A stretch of 64,000 bases of DNA from DUOA01 sp012839095 (GTDB lineage: Bacteria; Bacillota; Clostridia; Caldicoprobacterales; DTU083): positions 62,001 through 126,000 of the forward strand of contig JBMNJE010000002.1 in NCBI GenBank assembly GCA_050951505.1. Direction: 5' to 3'. Every line of letters starts with the position of its first letter. Position 1 is the stretch's first letter. Below the pieces are notes generated by a model. It searched no databases and had not been told where the DNA came from. It worked only from the letters and a program-made list of their open reading frames with translations. A program made the translations under genes and the position numbers. Shown here piece after piece: positions 58,916-64,000 of this stretch.

Positions 58916-61522
58916 TTGGGTAATTTCATATACAAAGGGGAAAAAACAAAGGAGATTTCGTTTCCACTGGGCGGAATCGGTACCGGCTGCATAGGCCTTG
59001 CCGGCAACGGTTCCCTTATAGACTGGGAAATATTCAATAAACCCAATAAGGGGAGCATCAATGGTTTCAGCCATTTTGCCGTCAAAGCAGAAACAGCCGG
59101 TAAAGTATTGGATGCACGGGTGCTGAGTGGAGATTTGCAGCCTCCTTATACAGGAAGCTTAGGCAAACCTCATTTCAACACTTATGGTTTTGGACCTGAC
59201 AGGGGGACAATGGCCGGAGTACCCCACTTCAGGGATGTGGAATTCATTGGAGAATACCCCATTGCCAAGCTAAGATTTCGGGATGATAACTTTCCGGGAA
59301 ATGTAACCATGACCGCATTTAATCCCTTTATCCCTCTAAACGATAAGGATTCAAGCATTCCGGGGGCCTTCTTTGAAATCGAAGTTGAGAACAACTCTAA
59401 TGAAACTATTTCATATACTATCTGCCTGTCTGTTACCAATCCGTTTTATGACGGAACTGCAGTAAACACATACAGCAGTGAGGGCGATTTTCATTATGTC
59501 AGGCTGGCATCAAATAAATATGATTCGGATGAGCCCGAGTACGGCGATATAACTGTCGCTGCTCAAAGCGATAATGCCAGCTGTCAGGAATATTGGTACC
59601 GGGGCAGTTGGTTCGACAGTCTGGAGGTGTTCTGGCGCCAGTTCAGTGAGCCCGGCAGGCTGGTAAAAAGGTCTTATAGCAGTGCTCAGGATCTTAGTGG
59701 TAATGTTTATTCAGGTTCAGATACAGCTTCGCTGGCTTCTCATATCGAAATAGCTCCCGGGCAGACGGAATGCTTAAGGTTTATTATTGCCTGGAATTAT
59801 CCCAATTGTCATAACTACTGGAATCCGGAAAAGTGTAGCTGCAATGACGGTTGCTGTGATACAGACAAACCTGGGACGTGGAAAAATTACTATGCCGCCC
59901 TGTTTGAGGATTCCGGTGCCAGTGCCTCTTATGCCTTGAAGAACTGGGATCGGCTGTACAGGGATACTCTTGAGTTTAAAGAGGCCTTGTTTGAATCCAC
60001 CATACCCGCCGCTGCTCTGGAAGCGGTGTCTGCCAATATTTCCATTCTGAAAACCCCTACCGGCTTACGGCTGGAGGATGGATCATTTTACGGCTGGGAA
60101 GGCTGCCATCCGGATTCGGGCTGCTGCGAGGGTTCCTGTACTCATGTATGGAACTATGCCTATGCCCTGCCTTTCCTCTTTCCAAAATTGGAGCGTTCCA
60201 TGCGCGACCTGGATTTTAAGCATAATCAGGGGGCGGATGGGGGAATGTCTTTCAGGCTGCAACTTCCCTTAGGCAGGGAGCGTTCTGCCTTCAGACCCTG
60301 TGCCGACGGCCAGTTTGGCGGCGTTATCAAGGCATACAGGGATTGGAAGATAAGCGGAGACAGTAAGTGGCTTAAATCCAACTGGCCTGCTGTTAAGAAT
60401 TCAATCGAATTTGCCTGGGCAGAGACTAATGAGGATAAATGGGATCCCCATAAAAAAGGTGTTTTAGAGGGCCGGCAGCACCATACACTGGATATGGAGT
60501 TATTCGGGCCAAATTCCTGGCTTACCGGCTTTTATCTGGCTGCTCTGAAAGCCGGTGCCGAGATGGCTGAACGCCTGGGAGAAGCTGATAAGGCTCAGGA
60601 ATACAGGGAAATATTTGAGAGGGGCAAACAGTGGGCAGACGAAAACCTGTTTAACGGAGAGTATTACCATCAATTAATCGATTTGAAGGATAAATCCATT
60701 GTCGACAGCTTTAATGCAGATAACTACTGGAACAATGAGGCAGGGGAAATTAAGTACCAGATAGGTGAAGGCTGCATAATTGATCAGGTTCTGGCTCAGT
60801 GGCATGCCAATCTCTGCGGCCTTGGCGAAATCTTCGACAAAGAGCAGACCAGAAGTGCCCTGGCAGCTTTATACAAATACAATTTTAAGAAGAGCATGAG
60901 GAATTTCTTTAATCCCTGCCGTATTTATTCCCTGAATGATGAAGCGGGAATCGTAATCTGCGAATGGCCGGAAGGAAAATACAAACCGGTTATACCCATA
61001 ACCTATGCCAGCGAGACAATGAATGGCTTTGAGTATCAGGCTGCAATCCATATGATCCAGGAAGGGATGGTGGATGAAGGAATGCAGATTGTAAAGGCTG
61101 TTCGTGAACGTTACGATGGAGAAAAACGAAATCCATGGAATGAATTCGAGTGCGGCAGCAATTATGCCAGATCCATGGCCAGTTATGCCCTCCTTAATAC
61201 CTTCAGCGGATTTGAATACGATATGGTTGAAGGTATGATAGGCTTTAACCCAATTGAGACGGGAGACGATGATTTTAAATGCTTCTGGTCTCTTGATCCC
61301 GCCTGGGGACTGGTTAAAATAAGCCCATCCAGTGTCGAACTCAAAGTCATATACGGAAAACTTGATATCAGGGCTATCAGGCTGCCTTTCCTGGAAGGAG
61401 AGTATATAAGCGGCATTGCACTCGGAGACAATTCTCTGCAGTTTGAGAGAGACGGTGAGCAAATTGTTTTTGATAATTTTGTGACCATAACTAAAAACTG
61501 CCCGCTGATATTAACCTGTTAA
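58916..61522 (+). CDS. GH116-family beta-glycosidase
   Basis: The 868-residue protein has the GBA2-type N-terminal beta domain (about residues 1-340, starting with EISFPLGGIGTGCIGLAGNGSLIDWEIFNKP) and a C-terminal alpha/alpha barrel. Conserved spots are CEGSCTHVWNYAYALPFLFPKLE (about residues 403-425), GVLEGRQHHTLDMELFGPNS (likely nucleophile Glu518) and GCIIDQVLAQWHANLCG (likely acid/base Asp623), assigned by analogy with TxGH116. GH116 enzymes cleave beta-glucosides and beta-xylosides. The start is TTG 58916 after AGGAGGGA. There is no signal peptide. It lies 70 bases after the fucosidase. Confidence 0.9.
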   Translation: MGNFIYKGEKTKEISFPLGGIGTGCIGLAGNGSLIDWEIFNKPNKGSINGFSHFAVKAETAGKVLDARVLSGDLQPPYTGSLGKPHFNTYGFGPDRGTMAGVPHFRDVEFIGEYPIAKLRFRDDNFPGNVTMTAFNPFIPLNDKDSSIPGAFFEIEVENNSNETISYTICLSVTNPFYDGTAVNTYSSEGDFHYVRLASNKYDSDEPEYGDITVAAQSDNASCQEYWYRGSWFDSLEVFWRQFSEPGRLVKRSYSSAQDLSGNVYSGSDTASLASHIEIAPGQTECLRFIIAWNYPNCHNYWNPEKCSCNDGCCDTDKPGTWKNYYAALFEDSGASASYALKNWDRLYRDTLEFKEALFESTIPAAALEAVSANISILKTPTGLRLEDGSFYGWEGCHPDSGCCEGSCTHVWNYAYALPFLFPKLERSMRDLDFKHNQGADGGMSFRLQLPLGRERSAFRPCADGQFGGVIKAYRDWKISGDSKWLKSNWPAVKNSIEFAWAETNEDKWDPHKKGVLEGRQHHTLDMELFGPNSWLTGFYLAALKAGAEMAERLGEADKAQEYREIFERGKQWADENLFNGEYYHQLIDLKDKSIVDSFNADNYWNNEAGEIKYQIGEGCIIDQVLAQWHANLCGLGEIFDKEQTRSALAALYKYNFKKSMRNFFNPCRIYSLNDEAGIVICEWPEGKYKPVIPITYASETMNGFEYQAAIHMIQEGMVDEGMQIVKAVRERYDGEKRNPWNEFECGSNYARSMASYALLNTFSGFEYDMVEGMIGFNPIETGDDDFKCFWSLDPAWGLVKISPSSVELKVIYGKLDIRAIRLPFLEGEYISGIALGDNSLQFERDGEQIVFDNFVTITKNCPLILTC

Positions 61523-61565
61523 AGACTTCAAAATGATTCCGTTATTTCATCTGCGTTTCTTCAGG

Positions 61566-61594
61566 TTGATCATGCTTGTACGTAAAGGTATAAT
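61566..61594 (+). promoter_or_regulatory. promoter before the GH3 gene
   Basis: TTGATC 61566-61571, 17 bases and TATAAT 61589-61594, about 67 bases before the start, so the GH3 gene can be transcribed apart from the genes before it. Confidence 0.65.
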
Positions 61595-61660
61595 TGGAGC
61601 AATAGCTTAATTTCGGCTTAAACAACTTCAGGATGAATCAGGAGAGAGGGGATATACATA

Positions 61661-63628
61661 ATGAATTATAAGGAACGTGCTAAGGCCCTGGTTGCCCAAA
61701 TGACCCTGGCGGAAAAATGTGCGCAGATGAGGTATGACGCACCGGCTATTGAACGGCTGAATGTTCCGGCCTATAACTGGTGGAATGAATGCCTGCATGG
61801 TGTGGCAAGGTCCGGTGCAGCTACTGTCTTTCCGCAGTCTATAGCCATGGCTGCCAGTTTTAACCCGCAGCTGATGGAACAGGTTGCGGTTTGCATATCG
61901 GATGAGGCTCGTGCCAAGTACAATGAGTACCGTAAATTCGGAGACACCCAGATTTATCAGGGTCTGACCTGCTGGTCACCCAATATTAATATTTTCCGCG
62001 ACCCCCGCTGGGGAAGGGGCCATGAAACCTATGGTGAAGATCCGCTGCTTACAGGTGTGATGGGTGCAGCCTTTATAAAAGGACTTCAGGGAGATGACAG
62101 CAGACATCGCAAACTGGACGCTACCATCAAGCACTATGCGGTTCACAGCGGTCCTGAAGGGAAAAGACACAGCTTCGATGCTGTAGTGAATGAGAAGGAC
62201 TTATGGGAAACATATCTCTTTGCATTCAAATACTGCATTGATCATGCAGATCCGTCTGCTGTAATGGGAGCATACAACAGAATTAACGGGGAACCTGCCT
62301 GCGGCAGCAAAACCTATTTGAAGGAAACCCTCTATCAAAAACTGGGCTTCAAGGGCTATGTGGTCTCCGACTGCGGTGCAATATGTGATTTTGACCAGCA
62401 TCATCGTGTAACGGAGACTCCCATTGAAAGTGCTGCTCTGGCCGTAAACAACGGATGCACCCTTAATTGCGGCGATACATATAAATGGCTTAAGGCAGCT
62501 GTTGCTGAAGGTCTGATCAGCGAGGAAACCATAACCGAGGCAGTGGAAAAGCTGTTTGAGGCGCGCTTCCGCCTGGGCATGTTTGATGAGGATTGTGTCT
62601 ACAACAGCATTCCCTATGACGTGGTTGAGTGCAGCAGGCATCAGGAGATCAACAAGGCCATGGCCGATGAGTCCATTGTTCTTCTGAAAAATGACGGTAT
62701 CCTTCCGCTGGACAATACAAAGAATATAGCGGTTATAGGTCCGAATGCCGATGACAAATCCATCCTGCTGGCAAACTATAATGGCACTCCAACTGAATAC
62801 TATACCCTGCTCAGGGGAATTCTGGAAGCATCAAAGGGAAAAGTGCTGTATGCAAAAGGTTGTCACATTTTCGATGATGAAATACATTCATGGCAGGAAC
62901 AGCCCCTGAGGGAAGCTCTGATTGCTGTTCAGAAAAGCGATGCAGTGGTAATGGTCATGGGTCTGAACCCCTCCATGGAAGGCGAGGAAGGCGATGCCTA
63001 TAACGGAGCAAACAGCGGAGACAAGTCTGATATTGAGCTGCCCAAAACCCAGCTTAAACTCTTAAGGGAAGTTAAAAAGATTGGTAAACCCATAGTTTTC
63101 GTAAACGTCAGCGGCAGCTGCGTCAACCTGACTGAAGCGGATACAGAATGCAATGCTGTGGTCCAGGTATTCTACCCGGGTGCAATGGGTGGAAAAGCGG
63201 TGGCTGATATGTTATTTGGAGTAACCAACCCAAGCGGAGGCCTGCCGGTAACCTTCTACGCAGGCACTGATGATTTACCTGATTTCGAAGACTACTCAAT
63301 GGATAACAGGACCTACCAGTACTTCAGGGGCAAACCCTTGTATCCCTTTGGTTATGGCCTCTCATATACGGAATTCCGTATAAATGTTAAGTCAAGCTCC
63401 CTGAAAGGAGTGGAGGCTGTGGTGAAAAACATCGGAAATTATGACGGGAAGTGCCTGGTCAAGGTCTATGTAAGGGAAAAGGGCAATAGCAGGCTGAACC
63501 GCCGTCTGGCAGGTTTCAGCAAGGTCTTTGTCCCCAGGGGTGAAGAAGCTGCCGTCAATATAGCCCTAAGCAGGGATGTACTGAGTCTCTTTGAAGATTC
63601 ATCAAGGCTGGAAATAATTGTGGAATAG
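61661..63628 (+). CDS. GH3-family beta-glycosidase (beta-xylosidase-like)
   Basis: The 655-residue enzyme has the GH3 TIM barrel (about residues 1-330): WWNECLHGVARSG, FRDPRWGRGHETYGEDP and the nucleophile Asp237 in GYVVSDCGAICDF. The second domain has VIGPNADD, and the acid/base region lies in GLNPSMEGEEGDAYNGANSGDKSDIELP (about residues 437-464). A short FnIII-like tail begins near residue 580. The WWNECLHG and GRGHETYGED motifs are typical of beta-xylosidases/arabinofuranosidases. No signal peptide. CAGGAGAGAGGGG precedes the start. Confidence 0.92.
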   Translation: MNYKERAKALVAQMTLAEKCAQMRYDAPAIERLNVPAYNWWNECLHGVARSGAATVFPQSIAMAASFNPQLMEQVAVCISDEARAKYNEYRKFGDTQIYQGLTCWSPNINIFRDPRWGRGHETYGEDPLLTGVMGAAFIKGLQGDDSRHRKLDATIKHYAVHSGPEGKRHSFDAVVNEKDLWETYLFAFKYCIDHADPSAVMGAYNRINGEPACGSKTYLKETLYQKLGFKGYVVSDCGAICDFDQHHRVTETPIESAALAVNNGCTLNCGDTYKWLKAAVAEGLISEETITEAVEKLFEARFRLGMFDEDCVYNSIPYDVVECSRHQEINKAMADESIVLLKNDGILPLDNTKNIAVIGPNADDKSILLANYNGTPTEYYTLLRGILEASKGKVLYAKGCHIFDDEIHSWQEQPLREALIAVQKSDAVVMVMGLNPSMEGEEGDAYNGANSGDKSDIELPKTQLKLLREVKKIGKPIVFVNVSGSCVNLTEADTECNAVVQVFYPGAMGGKAVADMLFGVTNPSGGLPVTFYAGTDDLPDFEDYSMDNRTYQYFRGKPLYPFGYGLSYTEFRINVKSSSLKGVEAVVKNIGNYDGKCLVKVYVREKGNSRLNRRLAGFSKVFVPRGEEAAVNIALSRDVLSLFEDSSRLEIIVE

Positions 63629-63720
63629 AGGATACAGAATTTTTGCTTTTGCCGCAGATTTATATATGGTAAATTATTCATGACTGCAGGCAGAATTTCA
63701 AACCAGTGGGAGGAGAAAAA

Positions 63721-64000
63721 ATGGAAAAACAACTGAACGTAGGAATTATCGGCCTGGGCGGCCGCGGTTACTTTTTGCTTTCCACTATTCTGAAGATGGA
63801 AGGGATCCTGGTCACAGCAGTATGTGACAAATATGAGGACAGGCAGCAGGCTGCTGCAAAGCTGGTGGAAGAAACAGCCGGCAATACCCCTTTCTGCACC
63901 GGAAACTATAAGGATATACTGAAAATGGATGAAATAGATGCTGTAGTTGTATCTACATCCTGGGCAGATCATATCCATATAGCAATAGATGCAATGAAGG
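63721..64000 (+). CDS. Gfo/Idh/MocA-family oxidoreductase, N-terminal part (cut by window edge)
   Basis: The visible 93 residues form the start of a Rossmann fold: LNVGIIGLGGRGYFLL (about residues 5-20), VTAVCDKYEDRQQAA and IDAVVVSTSWADHIHIAIDAM. This is the NAD(P)-binding half of a Gfo/Idh/MocA dehydrogenase, the second one in the window. GGGAGGAG lies 8 bases before ATG 63721. Its place after three glycosidases suggests it acts on a sugar they release. The gene runs off the right edge. Confidence 0.88.
   Translation, partial: MEKQLNVGIIGLGGRGYFLLSTILKMEGILVTAVCDKYEDRQQAAAKLVEETAGNTPFCTGNYKDILKMDEIDAVVVSTSWADHIHIAIDAMK

Overview
The window looks like a stretch of chromosome from an anaerobic Firmicute of class Clostridia. 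Support for this comes from strong AGGAGG-type ribosome sites, frequent TTG and GTG starts, sigma-A promoters of TTGACA-N17-TATAAT type, a cysteine T-box leader, a CarD/YacL/IspD/IspF block, a BirA-type operator before bioY, and a GntR(YtrA)-type ABC operon. There are no rRNA or tRNA genes, insertion sequences, phage genes or CRISPR repeats that I could see. The family cannot be fixed from the sequence alone.

Layout. 1-5.4 kb: the start of a leftward ABC transporter (cut by the window edge), then a cupin-XRE regulator followed by potABCD for polyamine uptake, closed by a terminator. 5.4-12.5 kb: a small MazG-like protein diverging from carD, then the PIN/TRAM membrane protein YacL, ispD-ispF (isoprenoid precursors), a DUF1002 secreted protein, and a Cys T-box controlling cysE-cysS. 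12.6-17.4 kb: a four-gene Gld-like ABC export cluster. 17.6-24.9 kb: ThuA plus a Gfo/Idh dehydrogenase, a membrane protein of unknown role, a lone argC, a probable gene remnant, an unknown secreted protein, and recD2. 24.8-26.8 kb: leftward GntR-ATPase-permease operon with a perfect palindromic operator over its promoter. 27-32.8 kb: FGGY sugar kinase, threonine aldolase and MFS transporter; convergent fba; divergent bioY with a BirA box. 32.9-36.6 kb: topB, asnS and a TSCPD protein.

36.7-47.5 kb is the most unusual part: a class II aldolase, a leftward SDR/PHP/DeoR operon, and a divergent rightward operon with a sorbose-1-phosphate-reductase-like dehydrogenase and a complete 2-oxoacid dehydrogenase complex (E2, E3, fused E1 alpha-beta). 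The divergent promoter region carries three 12-bp direct repeats, TGTTGGAnTGTG. I infer a single sugar or polyol catabolic regulon that ends in oxidative decarboxylation of an unknown 2-oxoacid.

47.7-57.2 kb: a lactonase-like propeller, an ECF vitamin transporter S component behind an attenuator-like leader and coupled to a P-loop kinase, DUF3842, an SDR, a LiaF-like protein, an MFS transporter, a large M16C peptidase and a Cu/Zn superoxide dismutase without a signal peptide. 57.5-64 kb: a rightward set of intracellular glycosidases, GH29, GH116 and GH3, followed by the start of another Gfo/Idh dehydrogenase; this fits use of imported plant or mucin oligosaccharides.
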